A stretch of DNA of 64,000 bases from CAYGVT01 sp964353355 (GTDB taxonomy: Archaea; Thermoplasmatota; DTKX01; GCA-020343715): the NCBI GenBank assembly GCA_964353355.1, contig CAYGVT010000133.1:62001-126000 (forward strand). The letters are read 5' to 3'. This document shows, one piece after another, positions 1 to 7,789 of this stretch (positions are counted from its first letter, which is position 1; each line of letters opens with the position of its first letter). The notes under the pieces are model-generated. The model did not search any database. It saw only the letters and a program-made list of their open reading frames with translations, and was not told where the DNA came from. Made by a program: the position numbers and the translations under genes.

Positions 1-1
1 C

Positions 2-253
2 TCCGAACACGAGGCACTCGAAAAAGCCTTCTCCCATCTTGTCGACAAGTCGGACAAGGAAATTGAGGACATCGCGCGCAATGCTGTCGAGGTCGCGGTG
101 CGCGATGGGCTGGCAAAGACCTCCCTCGAAAAGGTCGATGGGGACCGGGACCAGCTCGCATTCACTGTACTGATGCCGGCCCTCCAAGCCATGAAGGTGT
201 CCGGTCTGGAGATCAGGTCAGCCGCCATCGCCGAGATGGAGCTCCAGGGCTGA
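2..253 (+). CDS. C-terminal fragment of an unidentified protein
   Basis: An open frame enters from the left edge and ends at a TGA, giving the last 83 residues of a protein. The fragment is helical and charged and ends in an alternating stretch around 'VSGLEIRSAAIAEM'. That ending, after a helical 'DGDRDQLAFTVLMPAL' segment, loosely resembles the end of an SPFH/band-7 domain, where a 'LGLEV-S-IKDI' strand follows a helix, but this is a weak guess. No start, signal or membrane segment can be judged because the N-terminus lies outside the window. Confidence 0.55.
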   Translation, partial: SEHEALEKAFSHLVDKSDKEIEDIARNAVEVAVRDGLAKTSLEKVDGDRDQLAFTVLMPALQAMKVSGLEIRSAAIAEMELQG

Positions 254-276
254 CGGGCACTGGCCTTTGACATCAC

Positions 277-294
277 CCCCCTTTAAAAAGGGGG
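277..294. promoter_or_regulatory. Perfect 8-bp inverted repeat between the partial gene and hdrC
   Basis: Arms CCCCCTTT (277-284) and AAAGGGGG (287-294) flank a 2-nt centre, 24 nt after the stop of the upstream gene. It could be a terminator hairpin of that gene. The embedded TTTAAAAAG could also be a TATA box, but the nearest hdrC start is about 145 nt away, so a promoter role would imply a long leader. Confidence 0.4.
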
Positions 295-430
295 CCAACG
301 CGCCCAACCCCCATAGGCGCCTCTCCAGCCGCCAGAATGGCATGGCCTCCCAATAGGCACGGATTGTGGGGCATTCCTTATCCCTTTGGCCAGCTTGCTG
401 GCTATCCCAGGCCAGTGTCGCAACCCTCAT

Positions 431-886
431 ATGGGACGTCCGCGATACCCCGGCCGTCCGGGAGGTGTCCGCCTGCGCATAGCCATATCCAGGGACGTGG
501 TCCGGGGCCCCATCGTCCATGACGTCGAGACCCTGTCCGGCCAGAACGTCCTCCAGTGCTACCAGTGCGGCGAGTGCTCCGCGGGCTGCCCCGTGTCCGC
601 CGAGATGGACGTCCTCCCCAACCACATCATCCGCCTCGTCCAGCTCGGCCAGGAGGCCGAGGTGATGGCGGCCCAGAGCCCCTGGGTGTGCGCCTCGTGC
701 TTCACGTGCTACGTCAGGTGCCCCAAGGGCGTGGACATCGCGCGCATCATGGAGGCCATAAGGCTGCGCCACCTCCGGGAGCAGGCGTCCGGCGACTACG
801 TCGTCCTCAAGGACATGCTGAGGGAGGACCTCGAGCGGCTACCGCCCATCGCGCTCGTGGCCAGCCTCAGGAAGTACACGCAGTGA
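431..886 (+). CDS. hdrC: Heterodisulfide reductase subunit C (HdrC), iron-sulfur transfer subunit
   Basis: HdrC is a small ferredoxin-like subunit that passes electrons from HdrA to HdrB. Two classical 4Fe-4S signatures are visible: 'CYQCGECSAGCP' and 'CASCFTCYVRCP', followed by the helical tail usual for the family. About 151 residues from the ATG at 431. An ATG at 386 and a GTG at 497 are also in frame, and the N-terminal 35 residues before the first cluster are not conserved-looking, so the start is uncertain. It is the first gene of the operon running to 10792, and hdrB follows after 16 nt with a GGAGGG ribosome site between them. Confidence 0.88.
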   Translation: MGRPRYPGRPGGVRLRIAISRDVVRGPIVHDVETLSGQNVLQCYQCGECSAGCPVSAEMDVLPNHIIRLVQLGQEAEVMAAQSPWVCASCFTCYVRCPKGVDIARIMEAIRLRHLREQASGDYVVLKDMLREDLERLPPIALVASLRKYTQ

Positions 887-902
887 GGCGGAGGGCATCC
901 AC

Positions 903-1799
903 ATGACCACTAGCATCCCCTACTTCCCCGGTTGCACCTGCAAGGCCGACGCGCTGGGCTTCGAGCGGTCCTCCAGGGCCGCCCTCCGGGAGCTCGGCTA
1001 CGAGCTCAAGGAGTGGGAGCGGTGGACGTGCTGCGGCACGGTCTACTCCATGGCCTCGGACGACCTGATGCACCAGCTCGCGCCGGTCCGGAACCTCATC
1101 AGGGTCCAGGAGCAGGGCGCAGACCGCGTCGTCGCCATCTGCTCGATGTGCTACAACACGCTTCGCCAGGCCGCCGACCTGGTCAGGGACGACCCGGAGA
1201 AGCTCCGGAAGATCAACGACTATCTCTACGACGAGGTCGACTTCAAGGGCGGCGTGCGGGTGATGCACCTGCTGGAGCTCCTGAGGGACGTCGTGGGCTG
1301 GGATACCGTCAGGGCTCGCGTGAGGAGGCCGCTCAAGGGCCTCAAGGTCGCGCCCTATTACGGCTGCACACTCGTCCGGCCCAAGGGCGTCGAGATCGAC
1401 GACCGCGAGCAGCCCCGCGTGATGCACGACCTCCTGGCCGCCCTGGGCGCCGAGCCCATCGACTCCCCGTTCAAGGTCGAGTGCTGTGGCTCGTACGAGG
1501 CCGTCAACCGGCCCGACATCGTGGCCGCGAAGTGCCACCGCATCCTGGCGGACGCCACGAAGCGCGGCGCCGATTTGGTCGTGACCAGCTGCCCCCTTTG
1601 CGAGTTCAACCTGGACGAGGGCCAGGACCGCATCAAATCCGCGGTCGCCGGCTTCAAGGGCCTGCCCGTGGTCTACTTCTCGTCGCTCATGGCCATCGCC
1701 TTCGACCTGCCGGAGGCCGAGTGGGGGCTGCAGGGCAGCCACGTGGACCCCAGGCCGGTCGTCGCGGCCAAGCTGGCCGCCAAGAGGGAGGGAGCGTGA
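903..1799 (+). CDS. hdrB: Heterodisulfide reductase subunit B (HdrB), disulfide-reducing catalytic subunit
   Basis: 298 residues with two CCG domains (Cys-rich motifs of the form C...CCG...CxxC). The first runs from 'GCTCKAD' through 'WTCCGTVYS' to 'CSMCYNT'; the second from 'YYGCTLVRP' through 'ECCGSYEA' to 'TSCPLCEFN'. In methanogen HdrB these Cys hold two noncubane 4Fe-4S clusters that reduce the CoM-S-S-CoB disulfide. All Cys of both motifs appear present, so the protein should be catalytically competent, but the disulfide substrate here is unknown because no methanogenesis gene is visible. It lies between hdrC and hdrA, and hdrA begins 1 nt after the stop. Confidence 0.93.
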   Translation: MTTSIPYFPGCTCKADALGFERSSRAALRELGYELKEWERWTCCGTVYSMASDDLMHQLAPVRNLIRVQEQGADRVVAICSMCYNTLRQAADLVRDDPEKLRKINDYLYDEVDFKGGVRVMHLLELLRDVVGWDTVRARVRRPLKGLKVAPYYGCTLVRPKGVEIDDREQPRVMHDLLAALGAEPIDSPFKVECCGSYEAVNRPDIVAAKCHRILADATKRGADLVVTSCPLCEFNLDEGQDRIKSAVAGFKGLPVVYFSSLMAIAFDLPEAEWGLQGSHVDPRPVVAAKLAAKREGA

Positions 1800-1800
1800 C

Positions 1801-3774
1801 ATGGCCCGCATAGGCGTGTTCGTCTGCCACTGCGGTCTCAACATCGCAGGCACGGTCGACGTGAAGAGGGTCGTCGAGGAGGTGGGCCGTCTGCCCGACG
1901 TGGCCCACGCCGAGGACTACATCTTCATGTGCTCCGACCCCGGCCAGCTAATGGTCCAGGCCCGCGTCAGGGAGATGGGCCTCCAGGGGCTGGTCATGGC
2001 CAACTGCTCGCCAACGCTCCACGAGAAGACCTTCCGGCGCGCGGCCGAGGTCGCGGGCCTCAACCCCTACCTGGTCGAGGTCGCGAACATCCGCGAGGCG
2101 GCCGCATGGCCGCACCAGAGGCAGCCCGTCGAGGCCACCCGGAAGGCCATCGCCATCATCGCCTCCACCGTGGAGAAGGTCAAGCAGAACATAGGCCTCC
2201 AGACCATCAAGGTGCCCGTCACCAAGTCCGTCATGGTCATCGGCGGGGGCGTCGCCGGCATCCAGGCGGCGCTCGACTGCGCCGACGCCGGGATCCCGGT
2301 GCACCTTGTCGAGCGCCAGAGCTCCATCGGGGGCGTCATGGCCTCGCTGTCGGAGACCTTCCCGACGCTCGACTGCCCCCAGTGCATCCTCACCCCCAAG
2401 ATGACCCAGGCGGGGAAGCACGACCGCATACGCATCCACGCCTACTCCGAGGTCGAGGAGGTCACCGGCTTCGTGGGCAACTTCAAGGTCAAGGTCAGGC
2501 ACAAGGCCACCTATATCGACTGGAAGAAGTGCACCGGATGTGGCGTTTGCATGACCGTCTGCCCCACGAAGAAGATTCCCTCCGAGTACAACTCGGGCAT
2601 GGCCGACCGCACCGCGGCCTACATCCCGTTCCCCCAGGCCGTGCCAAACCGGGCGGTCATCGACGCCGAGCACTGCCTCTTCCTCACCAAGGGCAAGTGC
2701 GGCATCTGCGCCAAGAAGTGCCCCGCGGGCGCCATCCACTACCAGGACAACAAAGGGGTCGAGGAGCTCGACGTGGGCGCCATCATCGTGGCCACTGGCC
2801 TCGAGGTCATGGGAAGTCAGGAGTTCGGCGAGTACGGGGCGGGGACCATCCCCGACGTCGTCACCGGCCTCCAGTTCGAGCGCCTGCTCGCCCCGAGCGG
2901 GCCCACCAAGGGCAAGGTACTGCGGCCATCGGACGGCATGGAGCCCAAGGAGGTCGCGTTCCTGCAGTGCATAGGCTCGCGCGACCCGGAGAACTACAAC
3001 GCTTACTGCTCCAAGGTCTGCTGCATGTACACCGGCAAGCAGGCCATGCTCTACAAGCACGCCGTCCACGACGGCCAGGCCTACGTGTTCTACATAGACA
3101 TCCGCTCGGACGGCAAGGGGTACGAGGAGTTCATCCAGCGCGCGATGGAGGAAGAGAAGGTGCTCTACCTCAGGGGCAAGGTGTCCAAGGTCTTCCAGGA
3201 CGGCGACAAGGTCGTCGTCTGGGCCGTGGACACGCTCACCCAGCGCTGGATCGAGCTCCGGGTCGACATGGTGGTGCTGGCGACCGCCTCCCGGCCGTCG
3301 AGGGGCGTCAAGGAGCTCGCCCAGAAGCTGCGCATCGCCACCGACGAGCACGGCTGGCTCAAGGAGGCCCACCTCAAGCTCCAGCCCGTCGAGACGCTCA
3401 CCGCGGGCATCTACATCGCGGGCGCGGCCCAGTTCGTGAAGGACATCACCGACACGGTCGCCCAGGCGTCCGGCGCGGCCGCCAAGGCCATAGCGCTGCT
3501 CAGCAAGGACTTCCTCGAGCGCGCCCCGCTCATCGCCTGCGTCGACCAGGACCTCTGCGTGGGCTGCGGCAACTGCGAGCGGTTCTGCGCCTACGGGGCC
3601 ATCGCCGTCGACCTGGTGACCGGCAAGGCCGCGGTCAACGAGGGCCTCTGCGAGGGCTGCGGCGGATGCCCCGCCCACTGCCCCTCCGGGGCCGTCACGC
3701 TCACCAACTACGGCAAGAAGCAGGTCTTCGACATGATAACGGCGCTCCTGTCCGAAGGAACAGTCCAGGGATGA
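1801..3774 (+). CDS. hdrA: Heterodisulfide reductase subunit A (HdrA), bifurcating flavin subunit
   Basis: 657 residues, the usual length for HdrA. In order: an N-terminal thioredoxin-like region with 'CHCGLNI'; a Rossmann FAD site 'VIGGGVAGIQAA' near residue 144; the HdrA-specific 'LDCPQCILTPKM' segment near 190; two central clusters ('CTGCGVCMTVCP' near 244 and 'CGICAKKCP' near 300); and a C-terminal two-cluster ferredoxin ('CVGCGNCERFC', 'CEGCGGCPAHCP'). In the family the FAD splits electron pairs between ferredoxin and HdrB. Close packing with hdrCB upstream and mvhD 4 nt downstream supports one complex. Confidence 0.95.
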   Translation: MARIGVFVCHCGLNIAGTVDVKRVVEEVGRLPDVAHAEDYIFMCSDPGQLMVQARVREMGLQGLVMANCSPTLHEKTFRRAAEVAGLNPYLVEVANIREAAAWPHQRQPVEATRKAIAIIASTVEKVKQNIGLQTIKVPVTKSVMVIGGGVAGIQAALDCADAGIPVHLVERQSSIGGVMASLSETFPTLDCPQCILTPKMTQAGKHDRIRIHAYSEVEEVTGFVGNFKVKVRHKATYIDWKKCTGCGVCMTVCPTKKIPSEYNSGMADRTAAYIPFPQAVPNRAVIDAEHCLFLTKGKCGICAKKCPAGAIHYQDNKGVEELDVGAIIVATGLEVMGSQEFGEYGAGTIPDVVTGLQFERLLAPSGPTKGKVLRPSDGMEPKEVAFLQCIGSRDPENYNAYCSKVCCMYTGKQAMLYKHAVHDGQAYVFYIDIRSDGKGYEEFIQRAMEEEKVLYLRGKVSKVFQDGDKVVVWAVDTLTQRWIELRVDMVVLATASRPSRGVKELAQKLRIATDEHGWLKEAHLKLQPVETLTAGIYIAGAAQFVKDITDTVAQASGAAAKAIALLSKDFLERAPLIACVDQDLCVGCGNCERFCAYGAIAVDLVTGKAAVNEGLCEGCGGCPAHCPSGAVTLTNYGKKQVFDMITALLSEGTVQG

Positions 3775-3778
3775 TCCC

Positions 3779-4228
3779 ATGACCAGCGACGCGAAGCAAG
3801 GGGAGGGCAAGAAGGGCGAGGCCTTCGAGCCCGTGATAGTGGGGTTCTTCTGCAACTGGTGCACGGCCTCGGCGGCCGACCTCGCGGGCACGTCCCGCCT
3901 GCAGTATCCGCCGAACGTGAGGCCCGTCCGGGTCATGTGCACCGGGTCGGTCGACACGTCGTTCGTGCTGCGCGCCCTCCTCGAGGGCGCCGACGGCGTG
4001 CTGGTGGGAGGCTGCCACCCCGGCGACTGCCACTACGTGACCGGCAACTACCGCGCCCGCCGCCGCCTCGCGGTCGTCGGCAAGACCCTGGAGAGCCTTG
4101 GCCTGGAACCCGAGCGGTTCCGGTTCGAGTGGATCTCAGCCTCCGAGGGCGCCAAGTTCGCCGCGGTCGTGACCGAGTTCACCGAGAAGATCAAGCAGAT
4201 GGGGCCGAGCCCCCTGGGGAGGATGTGA
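3779..4228 (+). CDS. mvhD: MvhD-type electron-transfer subunit (methyl viologen-reducing hydrogenase delta family)
   Basis: 149 residues. MvhD is a small 2Fe-2S protein that docks electron donors (hydrogenase, formate dehydrogenase or other modules) onto HdrA. Conserved Cys are visible in 'FFCNWCTASAADLAG', 'VMCTGSVD' and 'GGCHPGDCHY'. No hydrogenase large or small subunit lies nearby, so the partner delivering electrons is probably the FrhB/FdhB-like protein encoded immediately downstream (ATG 4 nt after the stop). This arrangement matches non-hydrogenase Hdr complexes of other anaerobes. Confidence 0.93.
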   Translation: MTSDAKQGEGKKGEAFEPVIVGFFCNWCTASAADLAGTSRLQYPPNVRPVRVMCTGSVDTSFVLRALLEGADGVLVGGCHPGDCHYVTGNYRARRRLAVVGKTLESLGLEPERFRFEWISASEGAKFAAVVTEFTEKIKQMGPSPLGRM

Positions 4229-4231
4229 GCC

Positions 4232-5326
4232 ATGGCCGAGCACGTCCGCGCCATCAGCCTGAAGGGGGGGAAGGACCCCACGGAGGCCGCCGTCGCCCAC
4301 CTGGAGGCCCTGCTGAGGGCGGGCACGCTCCAGGCCCTCCTCCTGCCCCGCGCCTCCGCCGACGGGAGGACCTACTCCCACGTCCTGGTCACCGCCCCCG
4401 ATGGCCTGAGGGGCGCCGACCCGTTCGCCCCCGTAATGCCCGCGAGCTGCGCCACCGCCCTCTCGCGCCTGACGAAGCTCGAGGCGCCCAAGGGCCGCGT
4501 CGGCGTCGTCATGCGGCCGTGCGAGATAGCGGCCGCCATAGAGCTTTCCAAGCTCCTCCAGGTCCGGTTCGACAACATCGCCGTCATCGGCATCGACTGC
4601 CACGGCACGATGTCGGTCCAGGACCACATCGCCATGGTGGAGGCCGGCAAGGATCCCAAGGCCGCGATCGGCACCGACATCGGCCTCCACCGCGAGGCGT
4701 GCCGCACCTGCGACTGGACCGAGCCCCAGCACCGCGACATGCTGCTGGGCCTCTTCTCGGAGGGGTCCGGCCTCCTCGTGGTCGCCGCCGAGGACGAGCG
4801 CCTGCTGGCGGGCCTGCCCGAGGCCCCCAGGGACGCCGTCGCGGAACGGGAGACGAGGGTCAAGCAGGTCGCGGAGCGCCGGGCGAAGGCCCGCGCCGAG
4901 GTCTTCCACGAGGTCGACACCAATCTCCAGGGCACCAAGGCCTTCAGTGCACACTTCGGCACGTGCATCGTGTGCCACAACTGCATGGACCAGTGCCCGG
5001 TCTGCTACTGCAACGAGTGCTTCTTCGAGTCCCAGACCTTCAGGTACGAGGCCGAGAAGATGCTGAGGTGGGCCGGCACCAAGGGAGGCCTGGACATGCC
5101 CACTGACAAGCACATCTTCCACCTGGGACGCATGGGGCACATGGTCGCGACGTGCGTCGCGTGCGGCATGTGCACGCAGGCGTGCCCCGTGGACATCAAC
5201 GTCGGCCGCGTCTTCAAGTACGTGGCCTCCCAGGTCCAGCCGATGTTCGACTACAAGGCGGGGCGCAGCCTGAAGGACCCGCTCCCGCAGGCGACGTACC
5301 TCGAGGACGAGCTCGAGCCGAGGTAG
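4232..5326 (+). CDS. FrhB/FdhB-like F420 (or NAD(P)H) oxidoreductase beta subunit with extra iron-sulfur clusters
   Basis: 364 residues. The N-terminal half has the FrhB/FdhB family signature 'RPCEIAAAIEL' near residue 95 followed by a 'IGIDCHGT' segment; in relatives these regions hold FAD and clusters and bind coenzyme F420. The C-terminal half adds Cys-rich motifs 'CIVCHNCMDQCPVC' near 246 and 'CVACGMCTQACP' near 309, a HdrC/ferredoxin-like domain. It probably oxidises or reduces a soluble hydride carrier and passes electrons to MvhD/HdrA. Whether the carrier is F420 or NAD(P)H cannot be read from sequence. No formate dehydrogenase catalytic subunit is adjacent. Confidence 0.8.
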   Translation: MAEHVRAISLKGGKDPTEAAVAHLEALLRAGTLQALLLPRASADGRTYSHVLVTAPDGLRGADPFAPVMPASCATALSRLTKLEAPKGRVGVVMRPCEIAAAIELSKLLQVRFDNIAVIGIDCHGTMSVQDHIAMVEAGKDPKAAIGTDIGLHREACRTCDWTEPQHRDMLLGLFSEGSGLLVVAAEDERLLAGLPEAPRDAVAERETRVKQVAERRAKARAEVFHEVDTNLQGTKAFSAHFGTCIVCHNCMDQCPVCYCNECFFESQTFRYEAEKMLRWAGTKGGLDMPTDKHIFHLGRMGHMVATCVACGMCTQACPVDINVGRVFKYVASQVQPMFDYKAGRSLKDPLPQATYLEDELEPR

Positions 5327-5338
5327 GAGGCGACACGC

Positions 5339-6130
5339 ATGGCCACCGACAAGGATGTGAAGGTCTCGAAGGACGGCGGTCCCGCAGCCGCGAAGGCGCC
5401 CACGCGCGAGGCCAAGGGGGCGCCCGAGGGCCCCACGCCCAACGTCTGCACGACCAAGGGATACGTCGGCGTCTTCATCATGGGGAAGTACTACGAGGTC
5501 CCGGACGCGCTCACCATCATGAAGGCCATGGAGTACGCCGGCTACAAGCTCGTGCGCGGCGTGGGCTGCCGCGAGGGCTTCTGCGGCGCGTGCGCGACCG
5601 TGTTCCGCCGGCGCGGCGACTACAAGCTCTACTCGGGCCTGGCATGCCAGACCATGGTCGAGGACGGCATGTGGCTGGCCCAGATACCGTTCTTCCCGGC
5701 CGAGAAGGCCGTCTACGACGTCCGGACCCTCGAGCCCACCGTCAACACCCTGCTCAGGTACTATCCTGAGCTGGCCCGGTGCGTTAGCTGCAACTCCTGC
5801 ACCAAGGTCTGCCCCCAGGAGATAAAGGTCATGGACTACGTGAACGAGGCGCTGCGGGGCGACATCGAGCGCGCCGCCGCCACGAGCTTCGATTGCATCA
5901 TGTGCGGGCTTTGCGCCGCGCGGTGCCACGCCGAGATGCCCCAGTACTTCATAGGACTGCTGGCGCGCCGGCTCTACGCCGCGCACATCGCTCCCAAGGC
6001 GCCGGACCTGGCCAAGCGCGTCAAGGAGCTCGAGGAGGGCGCCTTCGACGCCGAGATAGAGACGCTCAAGAGGGCGGACCTCGCGACGCTCAAGGAGATG
6101 TACAAGAAGCGCGTCGTGGAGAAGGAGTGA
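5339..6130 (+). CDS. tfrB: Fumarate reductase/succinate dehydrogenase-type iron-sulfur subunit (TfrB/SdhB-like)
   Basis: 263 residues. After a charged 40-residue N-terminus comes a 2Fe-2S ferredoxin domain with 'GCREGFCGAC' near residue 76 and a later Cys in 'GLACQTM', then a two-cluster domain with 'CVSCNSCTKVCP' near 148 and 'CIMCGLCAARC' near 186. This is the SdhB/FrdB layout. There are no membrane-anchor genes next to it, so the enzyme should be soluble, as for methanogen thiol:fumarate reductase. It lies 12 nt after the FrhB-like gene and 12 nt before the flavoprotein subunit. Confidence 0.86.
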   Translation: MATDKDVKVSKDGGPAAAKAPTREAKGAPEGPTPNVCTTKGYVGVFIMGKYYEVPDALTIMKAMEYAGYKLVRGVGCREGFCGACATVFRRRGDYKLYSGLACQTMVEDGMWLAQIPFFPAEKAVYDVRTLEPTVNTLLRYYPELARCVSCNSCTKVCPQEIKVMDYVNEALRGDIERAAATSFDCIMCGLCAARCHAEMPQYFIGLLARRLYAAHIAPKAPDLAKRVKELEEGAFDAEIETLKRADLATLKEMYKKRVVEKE

Positions 6131-6142
6131 GGAGGCGGTCAC

Positions 6143-7777
6143 ATGGGATACCCTGACTACATGCAAGAGAGCATAAAGAAGGTCGCGGCCTCGCGCCCCC
6201 GCAGGGTCGGCGTCGCGTTCCCCAGGCTGACCGCCGAGGAATCCGACAAGGTTCTCAAGGAGTTCCACCCCGACTTCAAGCAGGAGCAGAAGCGCGGCGT
6301 GCTCATCGGGCCGAACAAGGGCGAGCGGGCCAACCACGAGTTCATCGACATCCTCGAGGCCCACCCGGCCATCAAGCCCAGCGACGTGAGCCTCAAGCAC
6401 CCGGACTGGGACGTGGACGTGCTCGTCATCGGCGGCGGCGGCGCGGGCTGCGCGGCCGCGCTGATGGCGCAGGAGGCCGGTGCCCGCGTGCTGCTCGCGA
6501 CCAAGCTGCGCCTGGGCGACGCCAACACCATGATGGCCCAGGGCGGTATCCAGGCCGCTGACAAGCCCACCGACTCACCGGCCATACACTACCTCGATGT
6601 CATGGGCGGCGGTCACTACACCAACCATCCCGACCTCGTGGAGGCGCTCGTGAAGGACGCCATAACGGTCCTCAAGTGGCACGAGGAGCTCGGCGTGATG
6701 TACGACAAGAACCCCGACGGCACCATGCTCGTCATCCACGGTGGCGGCACGTCGCGCAAGCGCATGCACTTCGCCAAGGACTACTCCGGCGGCGAGATCA
6801 TGAAGGTGCTGCGCGACGAGGTGCGCAACCGTCCCCAGATAGAGGTCGTCGAGTTCCTCTCCGCGCTCGAGCTCATCCTCGACGACGCGGGCGCGTGCAT
6901 CGGCGCCGTCATGATGAACATGGAGACGCGCGAGTACAAGATAGTCCGCGCCAAGGCGACCGTCATGGCCACGGGCGGGTTCGGGCGCCTCCACATACAG
7001 GGCTTCGAGACCACGAACCACTACGGCGCGACCGCCGACGGCATCGTCATGGCATACCACGCGGGCGTGAGGTGGGTGTTCATGGACGCGGTCCAGTACC
7101 ACCCCACGGGCGCCATCTTCCCGGAGCAGCTCGTGGGCATGCTCGTCACCGAGAAGGTCCGCGGCCTGGGCGCCCAGGTGTGCAACATCGACGGCGAGCA
7201 GTTCACGTTCCCGCTCGAGCCGCGCGACGTCGAGAGCTCCGCCATCATCAAAGAGTGCATCCAGGTCGGCAAGGGCGTCTGCACCCCCACCAGCAAGTGG
7301 GGAGTCTGGCTGGACTCGCCCATCATCGACCTCATCCACGGCAAGGGCATGGTCGCGAAGCAGCTGCCGGCGATGGTCCGCCAGTACAAGCGGTTCGACA
7401 TCGACATCACGGAGCAGCCCATCCTCATCTACCCGACGCTCCACTACCAGAACGGCGGGGTGCTCATCGACGCGGACTGCCGGACCAGCATCCCGGGGCT
7501 CTTCTGCGCCGGGGAGGTCGCGGGCGGCATCCACGGGCGCAACCGCCTGATGGGCAACTCGCTGCTGGACGTGAACGTCTTCGGGAGGAGGGCGGGCATC
7601 GCGGCGGCCAAGTACGCGACGACCGCGCATCCCGGCAAGCCCACGCTCGAGCACCTGAAGGCCTACGACGAGGAGCTCAAGCGCGCGGGCATCAAGACCG
7701 ACCGCCACGCGCCCATCCTGCTGCCGGACTACCGGCCGAAGGACGTTCGCGACAACATCCTGGACGTGACATGCTAG
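6143..7777 (+). CDS. tfrA: Fumarate reductase/succinate dehydrogenase-type flavoprotein (TfrA/SdhA-like)
   Basis: 544 residues. FAD Rossmann motif 'VIGGGGAGCAAA' begins only near residue 95, after an unusual N-terminal extension. Substrate-site residues of the fumarate reductase family are kept: 'YHPTGA' (His, about 319), 'VRGLGA' (Arg, about 339), 'LHYQNGG' (His, about 433) and 'GRNRLMGNS' (Arg, about 466). The His that carries covalent FAD in SdhA/FrdA is replaced by Asn ('ANTMMAQGG', about 127-135), so the flavin should be non-covalent, as in soluble homologues. It probably interconverts fumarate and succinate using electrons from TfrB. L-aspartate oxidase is less likely because of the paired tfrB. 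Confidence 0.85.
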   Translation: MGYPDYMQESIKKVAASRPRRVGVAFPRLTAEESDKVLKEFHPDFKQEQKRGVLIGPNKGERANHEFIDILEAHPAIKPSDVSLKHPDWDVDVLVIGGGGAGCAAALMAQEAGARVLLATKLRLGDANTMMAQGGIQAADKPTDSPAIHYLDVMGGGHYTNHPDLVEALVKDAITVLKWHEELGVMYDKNPDGTMLVIHGGGTSRKRMHFAKDYSGGEIMKVLRDEVRNRPQIEVVEFLSALELILDDAGACIGAVMMNMETREYKIVRAKATVMATGGFGRLHIQGFETTNHYGATADGIVMAYHAGVRWVFMDAVQYHPTGAIFPEQLVGMLVTEKVRGLGAQVCNIDGEQFTFPLEPRDVESSAIIKECIQVGKGVCTPTSKWGVWLDSPIIDLIHGKGMVAKQLPAMVRQYKRFDIDITEQPILIYPTLHYQNGGVLIDADCRTSIPGLFCAGEVAGGIHGRNRLMGNSLLDVNVFGRRAGIAAAKYATTAHPGKPTLEHLKAYDEELKRAGIKTDRHAPILLPDYRPKDVRDNILDVTC

Positions 7778-7789
7778 GGGGGCCGTCGC

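Noticed and set aside
1948..3957. 669-codon open frame antisense to hdrA
   Set aside because: It mirrors the third-position GC bias of the intact hdrA gene; its translation is Gly/Asp/Val/His-rich with no domain motif. The same applies to long frames at 4136-6400, 8354-10858 and 42727-44385.
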